Assembly: GCF_022869165.1 (NCBI RefSeq)
Contig: NZ_CP094929.1
Coordinates: 310,001 to 374,000, forward strand
Direction: 5' to 3'
Origin: Sphaerochaeta associata
GTDB lineage: Bacteria > Spirochaetota > Spirochaetia > Sphaerochaetales > Sphaerochaetaceae
DNA length: 64,000 nt
The notes below the pieces were generated by a model, which made no database searches, was not told the origin of the DNA, and saw only the letters and a program-made list of their open reading frames with translations. Made by a program: the position numbers and the translations under genes. This document shows positions 36,243 to 45,773 of the stretch, piece by piece (positions within the stretch are counted from its first letter, which is position 1; each line of letters opens with the position of its first letter).

Positions 36243-36357
36243 TGTGGCCACAGTGATCAGGAGCTTGGGAATTACGGGCATCAGCGGGTACCCGCTTGTA
36301 GTGGAAGTCGTAGTCAACCTCAGTCCCGGCGACATCAAGAAACGGGGTGCAAAGTGA
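36243..36357 (+). pseudogene. comM 5' fragment with internal deletion
   Basis: Begins like comM (SLGITGISGYPL) with a similar upstream GGAGG region, then jumps from VEV directly to VVNLSPGDIKKRGAK, losing about 120 bases. The spacer before it (35996-36240) also matches the sequence before the intact comM. It ends beside an IS66 tnpB remnant at 36358-36420. Confidence 0.8.
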
Positions 36358-36420
36358 GTGGCCAAGTCTACATGAAACCCGGCATGACAAGATGAAGGGT
36401 TCCCAGTCTGGTATACAGCG
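36358..36420 (+). pseudogene. IS66 tnpB start remnant
   Basis: GCCAAGTCTACATGAAACCC and the following ATGAAGGGTTCCCAG match the region just before and at the start of tnpB at 24232 with small deletions. About 60 bases remain, with no function. Confidence 0.55.
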
Positions 36421-36558
36421 TTAAAAGAAATCGCACAGTCTCAAGAATTGATGTACAATCAGACAACACCAGTGAATCGAAGGATCTTCAGATTGGATTG
36501 CGGTGTATTATTCCATGAAGGATTATATGCTCATGTTGGGAGCACGAGGGGACGATAG

Positions 36559-37212
36559 GTGAACAGAGAACGAGACAAGCTGAGAATTATGGTGTCTTCG
36601 ACTGTATATGGAATAGAAGAGTTGCTTGATCGCGTGTATACACTCTTAACCTCCTTTGGTTACGAGGTCTGGATGTCCCATAAAGGAACCGTTCCCGTAT
36701 TTTCCAATCGAACTGCTTTTGGGAACTGTCTGCAAGCTGTGAAGGATTGTGATTTGTTTCTCGGAATCATTACACCCAATTATGGGAGTGGTCAGGATCC
36801 CAAAGACTCATCAAGTCTCTCCATCACACACCAGGAGATCCTCAAAGCAATTGAGCTTAATAAACCTCGGTGGCTGTTGGCTCACGATAATGTGGTATTT
36901 GCCCGTTCACTACTTAACAATTTGGGGTATAAAGGTAGGGCTGGACGAGCTGATTTAAGGCTGAAGAAGAATCAGATTTTTACAGATTTACGCATCAGCG
37001 ACCTCTATGAAGACGCCACCATTGACCATGAATCACCTGAGACCGTTCCTTTGGATGAACGAAAAGGCAATTGGGTGCAGAAGTATCACTCCAACAATGA
37101 TGGATCAATTTTTATAGGTTCCCAGTTCTTCAGGTACCAGGAGGTTGAGGAATTCATCAAGGAAAACTTCCAGAACGGAGAGCCGCTTCAGAAAAATGGA
37201 GGGGCTTCATGA
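36559..37212 (+). CDS. DUF4062 domain protein
   Basis: A 217-residue protein from GTG 36559 behind GAGGGG. The N-terminus (LRIMVSSTVYGIEELLDRVY) and DCDLFLGIITPNYGSG are typical of DUF4062, a Rossmann-like domain often found at the start of large signalling or defence proteins. Here it stands alone and overlaps the downstream ATPase-like gene by four bases (ATGA), implying a two-component system. A defence role is inferred from the domain pair and the accessory setting. Confidence 0.78.
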   Translation: MNRERDKLRIMVSSTVYGIEELLDRVYTLLTSFGYEVWMSHKGTVPVFSNRTAFGNCLQAVKDCDLFLGIITPNYGSGQDPKDSSSLSITHQEILKAIELNKPRWLLAHDNVVFARSLLNNLGYKGRAGRADLRLKKNQIFTDLRISDLYEDATIDHESPETVPLDERKGNWVQKYHSNNDGSIFIGSQFFRYQEVEEFIKENFQNGEPLQKNGGAS

Positions 37213-38696
37213 ATCTGAAACAGATAAAGACACTGCTTTCTCTTGGAGAAAATCAACGTGTTGAGTTCAAGTCCTCCATCCGAAATCTTGAGGAATTGGG
37301 GAGAACCGTATGTGGATTTTTGAATAGCGCTGGGGGCTATTTGATTTGCGGGGTGAGCGAGAGTGAAGGTGTCATCGGCATTGAGAGTTCTCATGACGCA
37401 GTAACCAAGCTTGAGCGGTATTTGCTTGAGCATATCTCTCCAAAGGCTTTCGTTGCGGTTCAGGCTGAGGAATTGGATAAGAAACTGGTGATTTCCATTG
37501 AGGTTCCCGCAGGGAGTGATGTCCCGTATGCCTTCAAAGATGTCATTTACATACGAACGGGTGAACTCACTCAAGTAGCAAAATCACAAACCATTCGTGA
37601 TATTGTGATGCGACATCAAGTTGAACCTGAGCGTTGGGAGCGCCGCTTCTCTTTCGCTGATATAGAGAGAGATCTTGATGTACAAGAAATACGAACCACT
37701 ATAGCAGAAGCAGGAAATGTGCGCAGGGTGTTGTTTCGGGATGCAAAAGATATCTCCATGGTATTGGAAGACTTCTCGGTTGCTCGATACGGACGGTTGA
37801 CCAATGGTGGTGATGTTCTTTTTTCAACAAATCCGGCCATCCGATTGCCACAAACCCGAATCAGGGCTATGTGCTACAGCTCGGATAAAGCAGGTGATAC
37901 ATTCATTGACATGAAATCCTTCGAAGGCCCGTTGCATCGCATCTTCGAGGATGCCTATGCATTCATCATTCGTAATACTTCCAGCAGCTCCAAATTCATC
38001 AAAGGTAATCCCAAACGTCTGGATGCCCCGTTATATCCTGAAGAAGCGGTTCGCGAGGCATTGATAAACGCGTTGGCACATAGGGACTATAGTGCAGCAT
38101 CCGGAGGTGTCAGCATCCATGTATATCCTCATCGACTGGAGATATGGAACTCAGGAGCACTCCCGGAAGGGGTTACCGAGCAGAGCCTGCTGAAAGGGCA
38201 AATTTCAATTCTTCGCAATCCTGATATAGCCCATGTATTGTATCTTCGGGGGTTTATGGAAAAAGCAGGGCGCGGTAGCGTGCTGATGGTACAGAAATGC
38301 CTTGACAGTGGCCTGCCTTCTCCGTTTTGGAAGTCAGATCCAAAGTTGGGAGTCACCGTAACCTTTTCTACCCCGGAAGTTACCCCGGAAGTTACCCCGG
38401 AAGTTACCCCGGAAGTTACCCCGGAAGTTACCCCGGAAGTTACCCCGGAAGTTACCCCGGAAGTTATAAAGCTATTGAAACATCTCACAAGTGAAATGAG
38501 CCGGGGGGATTTACAAGAGGTTATTGGCCTCCGGGATGCAGAGCACTTCCGAAAATCCTATATAATTCCAGCGCTCGAAATCAAAGCTATAGAAATGACA
38601 ATCCCAGAGAAACCTACAAGCAGCAAACAAAAGTACCGGATCAGTTCAGTTGGTGAACGAATATTGGCAGGCTTAGCCAATAACAGCGCAAGGTAG
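37209..38696 (+). CDS. AlbA_2/Schlafen-type ATP-binding protein with TPEV repeats
   Basis: A 495-residue protein. The N-terminal AlbA_2 (Schlafen-like) domain has QRVEFKSSIRN and FLNSAGGYLICGV. A HATPase_c_4-type region follows (YPEEAVREALINALAHRDYS, RGFMEKAGRGSVLM), then a repeated TPEV linker and a C-terminal winged helix. Such proteins are usually called putative transcriptional regulators. Some act in defence. The linker is coded by eight perfect 12-bp units, so its length could vary in steps of four residues. Confidence 0.82.
   Translation: MNLKQIKTLLSLGENQRVEFKSSIRNLEELGRTVCGFLNSAGGYLICGVSESEGVIGIESSHDAVTKLERYLLEHISPKAFVAVQAEELDKKLVISIEVPAGSDVPYAFKDVIYIRTGELTQVAKSQTIRDIVMRHQVEPERWERRFSFADIERDLDVQEIRTTIAEAGNVRRVLFRDAKDISMVLEDFSVARYGRLTNGGDVLFSTNPAIRLPQTRIRAMCYSSDKAGDTFIDMKSFEGPLHRIFEDAYAFIIRNTSSSSKFIKGNPKRLDAPLYPEEAVREALINALAHRDYSAASGGVSIHVYPHRLEIWNSGALPEGVTEQSLLKGQISILRNPDIAHVLYLRGFMEKAGRGSVLMVQKCLDSGLPSPFWKSDPKLGVTVTFSTPEVTPEVTPEVTPEVTPEVTPEVTPEVTPEVIKLLKHLTSEMSRGDLQEVIGLRDAEHFRKSYIIPALEIKAIEMTIPEKPTSSKQKYRISSVGERILAGLANNSAR
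38371..38466 (+). repeat. 12-bp tandem repeat, eight units, in coding frame
   Basis: The unit CCCCGGAAGTTA is repeated eight times without error, encoding (T)PEV units. Unit changes would keep the reading frame. Confidence 0.95.
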
Positions 38697-38812
38697 AAAA
38701 TAGGCAAGCTTGTATACAATCTTGATGATTCCATCGGGTTACCTCTCGTGGACAGAGAATATTGATTTGTTCTAAGCGCTTCCAACAACAAAACGATTAA
38801 GGTGTATACCAA

Positions 38813-38847
38813 GGAAACCCAACAGATGGGAAGTCTGTTGGGTTTCC
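38813..38847. terminator. Strong bidirectional terminator-like hairpin
   Basis: A perfect 14-bp stem (GGAAACCCAACAGA and complement) with a seven-base loop, followed by CTGTTCTT. It lies 116 bases after the AlbA_2-type gene. Confidence 0.7.
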
Positions 38848-38959
38848 CTGTTCTTAATCGTCATGTATAAAATCCTTTCAAGGTTTTCTGCTTTTCTTTC
38901 CCGACACCTGCAGTAAACCTGCCATTTACTTCTTTTTGATGATTAGTAGGAGGTTTGTT

Positions 38960-39289
38960 GTGGCTACAGTAATCAGGAGCTTGGGAATTACGGGCATCAG
39001 CGGGTACCCGCTTGCAGTGGAAATGGCGATCATCGCAGGTCTGCAGACAACCACCATCGTCGGGTTGGGGGACAGTGCCATCAAGGTGGCTAAGGACAGG
39101 CTGCTCTCTGAGAAGCATTAAAACGATAAGAGAACCATGCTGGTTTCAGGTTCTTCTTCCTCGCTGGTACGGGACCTTCGCACTGAGTTTGTTCAGCTCG
39201 CCATTGCAGACGGCCATGCCTTGAAGGACATCGCGTCCTTTCTGCATGTCAGCCATGAGACGGTCAGGAGAATCGGGAAGGGAAGGTGA
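38960..39289 (+). pseudogene. comM 5' end fused to RAYT 3' end
   Basis: From 38960 the sequence matches comM codons 1-47 (SLGITGISGYPL to AKDR). At GGACAGG (39094-39100) it switches to the 3' end of the RAYT gene and runs to its stop at 39287-39289. GGACAGG occurs at both parental positions, so the junction fits a deletion at a 7-bp microhomology inside a duplicated comM-dprA-RAYT block. dprA is entirely missing. Confidence 0.88.
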
Positions 39290-39370
39290 AATCTATGTGG
39301 CCAGCCCTCTCCGAGGATGCCTTCTTCTCCAATTGTCTTTGGATAAAATTTCAGATACAGTCTCCCTATC

Positions 39371-41806
39371 ATGGAAACCATCGGTGACGGGGATTTCTCC
39401 GTTTGCATCGTCCGCCTTTCTCCCTTCAACGATATTGAACGCTCCAGTCCCCATCTTTTCCTTTACCACGAGTGCCGTGCCGTCCTCCCGGCTGCTTCCA
39501 TCGATTTCGCTTGGTTCCCCACCTCGCGTGAACGGCAACTCCACGAGGGTGATCATGACTGTTGGATCACCTCAGTCTTCACCAAGCGTCCGTTGGCACA
39601 GTTCGACCTGCTCCTCATCTCCAATGCATATGCGCTTGAGCTGGTCAATCTTCCCTACCTGCTTGCACATGCCGGTATTGCCCTGTCTGCTTCAGAGCGC
39701 CGACAGGCAAAATCCAAAACACTGATTATCTTGGGAGGATCGAATTCACTGGCATCCCAAAGCCTTGTATTCAGCGACAATGACGCCCTAGTCGACGCCA
39801 TCCATTTCGGAGAGGGGGAAATGTTGGTCTCTGCATTGGTCGCAGCCCTTACGACAAGGCCGTGTGCTGAGCGTCGCACTGCACTGGAAGAACATGCTGC
39901 TTCGGTCGACGGCTTGGTGGTATTCACAAGCACCCGGACCCCCAGTCGGGTTGTAAAGGCCGTCTACCGATCGATGGACTGTTATCCAATCAGATGTGCC
40001 GACAATCCACCGTTGTTCGATTCTGATGAAGCCTCGACGATTCGGTTGCAAATCGCGGCCGGGTGCCCCTCTTTTTGCACGTTCTGCTTTGAAGGATGGG
40101 AACGCAAGCCATACCGGGAAGTGCCCTTTCGGAAGCTGGTGGAAAATGCATTGCTCCTGAAACAGACCACCGGTGCCGATTCGGTCGAGTTGACTTCGTT
40201 CAACTTCAATACCCACTCAGATATCGTCGCCTTGATTGTTGAATTACAGCGGTACTTCAAACAGGTTGATTTCATGAGCCAACGGGCGGACGTCCTGGCC
40301 GTTATGCCTGCTTTAGTCGATTTTGAGGTGGCAGCCGGTAAACGGGTGTTCACCGTCGGCATCGAGGGCATCAGCGAGCGCATGCGTGCCTACTACCACA
40401 AGGAATTGAGTCGCGACCAGATCATGGGGGCGATTGAAGCGATTATACAAGCCAAAGCGAAGGAAATTAAACTCTTTTTCATTTTGAGCGGGAACGAGGA
40501 CTCCGTCGATGGTGAGGAATTCAGGCGCTTGTTGATCTCAATCGATTCCTTGCGTTCACACCATGGCAGCCATACCCGTATCGTTTGCTCATTCGGACTG
40601 TTGGTGCGCATGCCGTTCACTCCGTTGCGCTATGAACGGTTGCTGCTCGACAGGGCACAATGGGAACAGTCGTTGCAAGCCGTGCAGAGTGCAGTCCAGT
40701 CGGCACGTTTTGAATTCCGCTTGGCCGAGCAATTTGACGAGTACTTCATTTCGCAGACGCTGGTGATGACGCCTTATCCCATCGCTCCTGCTTTAGTGGC
40801 CATGGCCGAGAACGGCTATGTCTACGATTGCAAATTCCCCAAAGGAGCTTGGCAGTTCTTCTCTTCATTGTTGGGACGACAGGGCTGGCTGCCCGGCTCA
40901 TTCACCCAACTCAAGGACCGGCATGCTCGATTTGCCTTCGATTTCCTCGATACCGGCATCGACAGTGGGTTTCTGTACAACCGCTTCATCGATGCCCGAA
41001 ACCATGTCCAACAAAGCTCGTGCATGCCCGTCTCGCATGAGATAACGCGTTGTTCGGCTTGCGGTGCTTGCTCTGGCGCAACCGAACGGCAATTTCTTAT
41101 CGGGCATGCCATCAAGGCTCCCACAAAGGCCGACATGGAAACTGTCGAAGCGTTGCGTAAGGCCAAAGCTGCAATGCAGCCGCTGTATATCCGCTTCACC
41201 ATGCCGTTATCATTGCGTACAGCCAAGGCTGCAACCCGCTCTTCCTATATCATGAGGACATTGGCTGAACGCCTCCCAGGGGCAGCGACATCTATCATGC
41301 AGGTCCAGGATGTCTTGTTCGGTTCACCCGAATGGCAGGATCGGATGATCGCGTGGTATGGAAGAACCGCCATTGCAGTCTATCCATTGCCGAGGGCAGA
41401 CCGGGAAGCACTGCAAAAGGACTTGCAAGAAATCGGTTACACGGTCTTGTCACGTGAGCAGGCCATCGGGTCGCGTTATGCCGTGTGCATCGAGCCGGCC
41501 GAAGGCAAACACCTCACTATGGTCATGATGGAACGCTCGATTGAGAAATTACTGGATCAACGCTTTCTGCCGGCCTCGCTGTTATGGCGAGGCAACGATG
41601 CTGTTTTCAACTTTTCTGAAAAAGCCCGAAAAAAGAGGGAAATCTTCGAGGCAATCATCCGGACGGCTGTCGACGGGAAGGTTTTCGTTGAGCTCCAAGG
41701 CAGTCCGAAATTGGACCTTTCTCCGCTGGCTAAAGCGACAAGCGGGCTTCCCGAAGACTCGATAACCGCTTGTATGCGGTTCATCGATGACTCAGAGAAA
41801 CGATGA
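39371..41806 (+). CDS. Large radical SAM protein
   Basis: An 811-residue protein. The N-terminal 200 residues resemble a B12-binding-like domain (LIISNAYALELVNLPYLL, LIILGGSNSL). AAGCPSFCTFCFEGW supplies the CX3CX2C iron-sulphur motif, followed by a TIM-barrel core (DSVELTSFNFNTHSD, GIEGISERMRAYYHKEL). CSACGACSGA farther on may bind another cluster. The C-terminal part resembles the DUF2344-like tail of TIGR03960-type proteins. The reaction is unknown. The gene stands alone after the decayed RAYT copy. Confidence 0.75.
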   Translation: METIGDGDFSVCIVRLSPFNDIERSSPHLFLYHECRAVLPAASIDFAWFPTSRERQLHEGDHDCWITSVFTKRPLAQFDLLLISNAYALELVNLPYLLAHAGIALSASERRQAKSKTLIILGGSNSLASQSLVFSDNDALVDAIHFGEGEMLVSALVAALTTRPCAERRTALEEHAASVDGLVVFTSTRTPSRVVKAVYRSMDCYPIRCADNPPLFDSDEASTIRLQIAAGCPSFCTFCFEGWERKPYREVPFRKLVENALLLKQTTGADSVELTSFNFNTHSDIVALIVELQRYFKQVDFMSQRADVLAVMPALVDFEVAAGKRVFTVGIEGISERMRAYYHKELSRDQIMGAIEAIIQAKAKEIKLFFILSGNEDSVDGEEFRRLLISIDSLRSHHGSHTRIVCSFGLLVRMPFTPLRYERLLLDRAQWEQSLQAVQSAVQSARFEFRLAEQFDEYFISQTLVMTPYPIAPALVAMAENGYVYDCKFPKGAWQFFSSLLGRQGWLPGSFTQLKDRHARFAFDFLDTGIDSGFLYNRFIDARNHVQQSSCMPVSHEITRCSACGACSGATERQFLIGHAIKAPTKADMETVEALRKAKAAMQPLYIRFTMPLSLRTAKAATRSSYIMRTLAERLPGAATSIMQVQDVLFGSPEWQDRMIAWYGRTAIAVYPLPRADREALQKDLQEIGYTVLSREQAIGSRYAVCIEPAEGKHLTMVMMERSIEKLLDQRFLPASLLWRGNDAVFNFSEKARKKREIFEAIIRTAVDGKVFVELQGSPKLDLSPLAKATSGLPEDSITACMRFIDDSEKR

Positions 41807-41878
41807 TCCGAAGGAAACCCAACATTGTTACTTTGCTGGGCTCCATTTTGCCTTACCATCAAGAATCACTTGATGTGC

Positions 41879-42709
41879 CTAACCCTTGATTCCCGCATTC
41901 GTAATTCCTTCAACAAAGTATTTCTGAGTGAAGATGAACAAGAGAACTATCGGAATGATCGCAATGGCAGAACCAGCAAGCTGTACAGGAACATTGGCAC
42001 CGCCACGCTCCTGGAAGTACTTCAGGGCAGGGGTCAGCATCTGGCGATCGATCGAAGTGATGAATAAGTATGGGTCGAGGAAGTTATTCCAGATATTGAT
42101 GAATGAGAAGAGCACCGCCGTTGCAATGGCAGGGCCGGAAAGCGGGACATAGATTCTTGCAAGGATGCACAGCTGTGATGCACCGTCTATGCAGGCAGCC
42201 TCATTGAGGTCTCTCGGAATTGCCTGGAAGAATTGGATGAGCAACATCAGATAGAAGACTTCACTCAACTCAGGAAGGATTACAACCCACAGGGAGTCGA
42301 ACAATCCAAGAGATTTATAGTACAGATATCGAGGCACCATGGTAGTTTCACTTGGTACTACGAGCGTGAGCATGAAAACCAAGAGAAGCAGCTTGCTTCC
42401 ACGGAACTTGAGCCGTGCGAAAGCATACGAAGCAGGCAACGTGACCATAAGACGCAGGACGATTGATACGACAACAGTGACTATGGTGTTCTGACTCCAA
42501 TTCAGGAAATTGGGATGAGAAATCACTGTAATGAAGTTGTCCGCTATGGGAACGGTTGGGTAGAAAAGCGGACGATAGGCCAACCCGGCAGGACGAAAGG
42601 CTATTACCACCATGGAAACAAACGGATAGACCATGAGCAGCCCGAAAATCCACATCACCATCGTAAAGAAAACCTGCTTGGGATTTTTTGTTTGCAGTTC
42701 AATATTCAT
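41879..42709 (-). CDS. Carbohydrate ABC transporter permease (MalG type)
   Basis: A 276-residue inner-membrane permease with six spans and the EAA loop (EAACIDGASQLCILARIYVPLS), which contacts the ATPase. LPASYAFARLKFRG is typical of the MalG/UgpE branch. It overlaps the first permease gene by 11 bases and ends the operon. No ATPase gene is in the operon, so a shared MsiK-like ATPase encoded elsewhere is likely. The sugar is unknown. Confidence 0.92.
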   Translation of the reverse strand: MNIELQTKNPKQVFFTMVMWIFGLLMVYPFVSMVVIAFRPAGLAYRPLFYPTVPIADNFITVISHPNFLNWSQNTIVTVVVSIVLRLMVTLPASYAFARLKFRGSKLLLLVFMLTLVVPSETTMVPRYLYYKSLGLFDSLWVVILPELSEVFYLMLLIQFFQAIPRDLNEAACIDGASQLCILARIYVPLSGPAIATAVLFSFINIWNNFLDPYLFITSIDRQMLTPALKYFQERGGANVPVQLAGSAIAIIPIVLLFIFTQKYFVEGITNAGIKG

Positions 42710-43592
42710 AGGTTTTCCTTTGTATCAGTGAACTGATGATGAATATGATCAGAGCGAGCAACGTACCCTCAGCAGAAGCAATTCCCAATTTGAAGTATTT
42801 GAACGCATCGGCATATATCTGCATCGATGCAACCTGGGTGGCTGTCCCTGGTCCTCCTTCGGTCAATGCCATGATCACCGTGTAGTTCTTGAACGAATTG
42901 ATGATGGTAATTGTCAGGATGAACAGTATGGCGGGTTTGAGCGAAGGCAGTATCACAAATCTGAGACGCTGCAGCGGGCCGGCCCCTTCCAGGTCGGCTA
43001 CCTCGATCAAGGAACGCGGTACCTGCTGAAGGGCGGCAAGCAACGTAATGACCGGGAAAGCCAAGCCGACCCATGTATGGATCAAAGCCGCCACAGGCAA
43101 GGCGCTGTTGTTCCCACTAAGCCAAAGCGGCAGGTTCTGCTCAGCTATTCCCAAGGAAAGAAGCAGGCGATTGACCGGACCCTTGTACGGATTCAGGATG
43201 TAATTCCATACGACACCGATTGCGATCAAGTTGGTAACGTACGGCATGTAGAACATGGTCCGGGTTGCCGTACGCCCACGAAATTCCTTATTCAATAAAA
43301 TTGCGGCCAGGATGGAGAAAGTCATAGTAAAAACGGTGTACATCGCAGAAAACTGAAATGTTCGGACAAAGGCTTGCATGGTGGTCTTATTTGAAAAAAC
43401 CTTCAAATAATTAGAAAACAATACAAATTTGTCTGAATACACATTCTTCAGGGAGTTCCTGTCAAGAAAGCTTATCGCTACTCCATACACGAGCGGGTAG
43501 AGCTTGAAAATGATGAACAACAGTGTAAAGAGAGACAGAAACAACCACGCAGTGCGTTCTTCAGCTTTCAGTCTTCCACTTGTACGATGCAT
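42699..43592 (-). CDS. Carbohydrate ABC transporter permease (MalF type)
   Basis: The start is ATG 43592 (MHRTSGRLKAEER), directly behind GGAGGAAAAT; an extension to 43772 overlaps the solute-binding gene and looks spurious. The protein has about 297 residues, six spans and the EAA-type loop (EVADLEGAGPLQRLRFVILP). It pairs with the MalG-type permease encoded next. It lies between the binding-protein gene and the second permease, the standard order. Confidence 0.92.
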   Translation of the reverse strand: MHRTSGRLKAEERTAWLFLSLFTLLFIIFKLYPLVYGVAISFLDRNSLKNVYSDKFVLFSNYLKVFSNKTTMQAFVRTFQFSAMYTVFTMTFSILAAILLNKEFRGRTATRTMFYMPYVTNLIAIGVVWNYILNPYKGPVNRLLLSLGIAEQNLPLWLSGNNSALPVAALIHTWVGLAFPVITLLAALQQVPRSLIEVADLEGAGPLQRLRFVILPSLKPAILFILTITIINSFKNYTVIMALTEGGPGTATQVASMQIYADAFKYFKLGIASAEGTLLALIIFIISSLIQRKTYEY

Positions 43593-43626
43593 ATTTTCCT
43601 CCACCTGGCCACAGCTGCTTTGTTGT

Positions 43627-44937
43627 TTATAGACTCTTGAGAGCTTCATCCATCCTCTGCTTGACGCGTTGGACTGTCTCGGAGAGTGTCTGCTGATCGA
43701 TGCAATACCGCTCTGCTTCTTCCTTGATGATCTGATTATATTGTGCAGCAGCAGGACCGACGATGTCGACATTGATGATGCTCAAGCCATTGTCGATCAA
43801 GGCATTGTTCATGTCCTCGACAGTGATGCTTCCGTTCGAAGCGTCTGCGGTGCTCTTGAATACATTGGCAACGTCCTCCTTGCTCATGTTCTCCAGGGCA
43901 GGGATTCCCTTTTCGAATCTCCACTGGTTCTGTCCGAGCCAGAGGATATATGTCAGGGCATCTTCGGGGTGGGCTGCATTCTTGTTGATGCTTGCATACG
44001 CCATTGATACAAAGTTGTTGGCACTTCCCTTTTTTCCTGTCGTAGGAATTGCTGCAACACCGTAGTTCCAATCACGAGGATAATCTGCAGGGCTGTTCAG
44101 CAATCTGGTGAACCAATTGCCTTGAATGAACATAGCCATGTTGTCCACTGTCGCCCAATAGTTCCACGATGCCTTTTCAGCCAACAGCTGCTTCACGTCC
44201 AACTGATACTTCTTGGCACTTCCCAGCTCCTTGAACCATTTGAGGCTTTCAGCGAATGCCGGGTCATCGAAATTGCTGGTTCCGTCTGCCTTGTAGAGAG
44301 GGACCTGTTCCTGCAATGCCTTGATGATGATATGAGGAGTTTCGAGGCGCATCAATGCACCGTACTGGTCCTGTTGTGCATTTGTCAGCATTTTTGCCGT
44401 TTTCTCGAAGTCATCCCATGTCCATGGAGCCTGGGGATAAGCCACTCCAGCCTTGTCGAACATGGTCTTATTGTAATAGAGGCAGTAGATTTCTTGTTTG
44501 GTCGGGATGGAATAGAACTCACCCTTTTCATCGTACACAATGTATTTGCCCCAAATGGATTTGACATCCGTCCCCGAGCTGAGGGCGAGGTCTTTCAACG
44601 GAGCAAGGAAGCCGGCTTCCAATCGGGTATTCAAGTCGCGGGGCCCGAGAGTCGGGATTACATCGATCCTGCTGCCGGCAAGCAGGTCAAGGTTTACCTT
44701 TGAGACCTGTTCATCGTTGGTTCCGGGGGTCACCTGTACATCTACACGGATACCGGTCTCGGCTGTGAACGCATCGTTCATAGCCTTGTACCATGCTTCG
44801 GTGGCATATGATGACAAAGGAATCGTAGTGACAACCCGTTCTTTGGGAGTACTTTTCTTTTGTTCCGAACCTCCGGCTGCAAACAGCATGCCCCCGATAA
44901 GAAGGGATCCCAGTACACAGACAAGCAGCTTTTTCAT
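43627..44937 (-). CDS. Sugar ABC transporter solute-binding protein
   Basis: A 436-residue family-1 extracellular solute-binding protein. A signal peptide (MKKLLVCVLGSLLIGGMLFA) is followed by AGGSEQ without a lipobox cysteine, a style common in Sphaerochaeta-type spirochaetes. Conserved blocks include WTWDDFEKTAKML and NWFTRLL. It captures the transported sugar in the periplasm. It is the third gene of the minus-strand operon, 34 bases before the MalF-type permease. Confidence 0.92.
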   Translation of the reverse strand: MKKLLVCVLGSLLIGGMLFAAGGSEQKKSTPKERVVTTIPLSSYATEAWYKAMNDAFTAETGIRVDVQVTPGTNDEQVSKVNLDLLAGSRIDVIPTLGPRDLNTRLEAGFLAPLKDLALSSGTDVKSIWGKYIVYDEKGEFYSIPTKQEIYCLYYNKTMFDKAGVAYPQAPWTWDDFEKTAKMLTNAQQDQYGALMRLETPHIIIKALQEQVPLYKADGTSNFDDPAFAESLKWFKELGSAKKYQLDVKQLLAEKASWNYWATVDNMAMFIQGNWFTRLLNSPADYPRDWNYGVAAIPTTGKKGSANNFVSMAYASINKNAAHPEDALTYILWLGQNQWRFEKGIPALENMSKEDVANVFKSTADASNGSITVEDMNNALIDNGLSIINVDIVGPAAAQYNQIIKEEAERYCIDQQTLSETVQRVKQRMDEALKSL

Positions 44938-44995
44938 ACTTTTGCTCCTTTATAATTGCATCCATTGTGGTTTTGAAGCCACAAAATTGATTACA

Positions 44996-45544
44996 TCAGT
45001 TGATGCCCAACAGGTCTTGCACCCTCTTAAGGTACGTTGTATCGCGATCTTTACATTCAGGGGATACTACCGCACTCTCGTCGTAGAAGTTCTTGTCGCC
45101 ACGGTCCATCTGCTGCCCGGCGAGTGTATGTTTATCCAAGGCATAGTCAGGAATCTGCGGTACAAGCTTGCTTTTCTTGATCCAGTTCAACATCTCGTCC
45201 GATGAACGATCCTTCATTCTCGAGCATAGATATCGGACAGCATGGATTGCAAACAGATAGCGGTCATTGGTTTCAGGTTTGGCACTGAGGCGCATCTGTT
45301 CAAGAGAATGAATGAGAATGGGGGCCGAGCAGTCCCCGAATCCTACATCTTCAACACTGATGACTTGCAGCCGGAACCAAAGGAATTCCTCGAGTTCCCG
45401 ACTCGTAGTCAGCATTTCATATGCCAGCAGGGCGGCATTATCGACATTGTTTCGACGGATTTCCTTCTGAAGGGCGGAAATTACCTGGTCGGCAGGTAGC
45501 CCGTTTTTGGTTTTGCATTGTTGCCATGGGTCGTATGACGACAA
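44996..45544 (-). CDS. Stand-alone MgsA/RarA C-terminal-like protein
   Basis: A 182-residue protein matching the C-terminal helical domain of the MgsA/RarA replication-repair AAA proteins (NNVDNAALLAYEML, VEDVGFGDCSAPILI, RDTTYLKRVQDLLGI), without an ATPase domain. Why it precedes a sugar transporter is not known. It starts the operon 58 bases before the binding-protein gene. Confidence 0.65.
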   Translation of the reverse strand: MSSYDPWQQCKTKNGLPADQVISALQKEIRRNNVDNAALLAYEMLTTSRELEEFLWFRLQVISVEDVGFGDCSAPILIHSLEQMRLSAKPETNDRYLFAIHAVRYLCSRMKDRSSDEMLNWIKKSKLVPQIPDYALDKHTLAGQQMDRGDKNFYDESAVVSPECKDRDTTYLKRVQDLLGIN

Positions 45545-45773
45545 GATAATCCTCCAATTTCAGCTGAATGTTAGAGTACTTGATGATTGATCTCTGGAAC
45601 AACCATAAGTTTCATGCAAGCGAGTTGTCAATATAGCTGATTTTTTTATTTGCATAAAAGATTAAATATATACAAATAAAAAGAAAGAAATAAAGAATTA
45701 TCTGTGATATAATCGAGATATAAAGGTAATTTTATACAAAATTATACCTAATCAGTCTCAGGAGAATTGCTCT

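Noticed and set aside
43593-43772. Extended N-terminus of the MalF-type permease from 43772
   Set aside because: It overlaps the solute-binding protein gene, and ATG 43592 has GGAGGAAAAT at the right distance.
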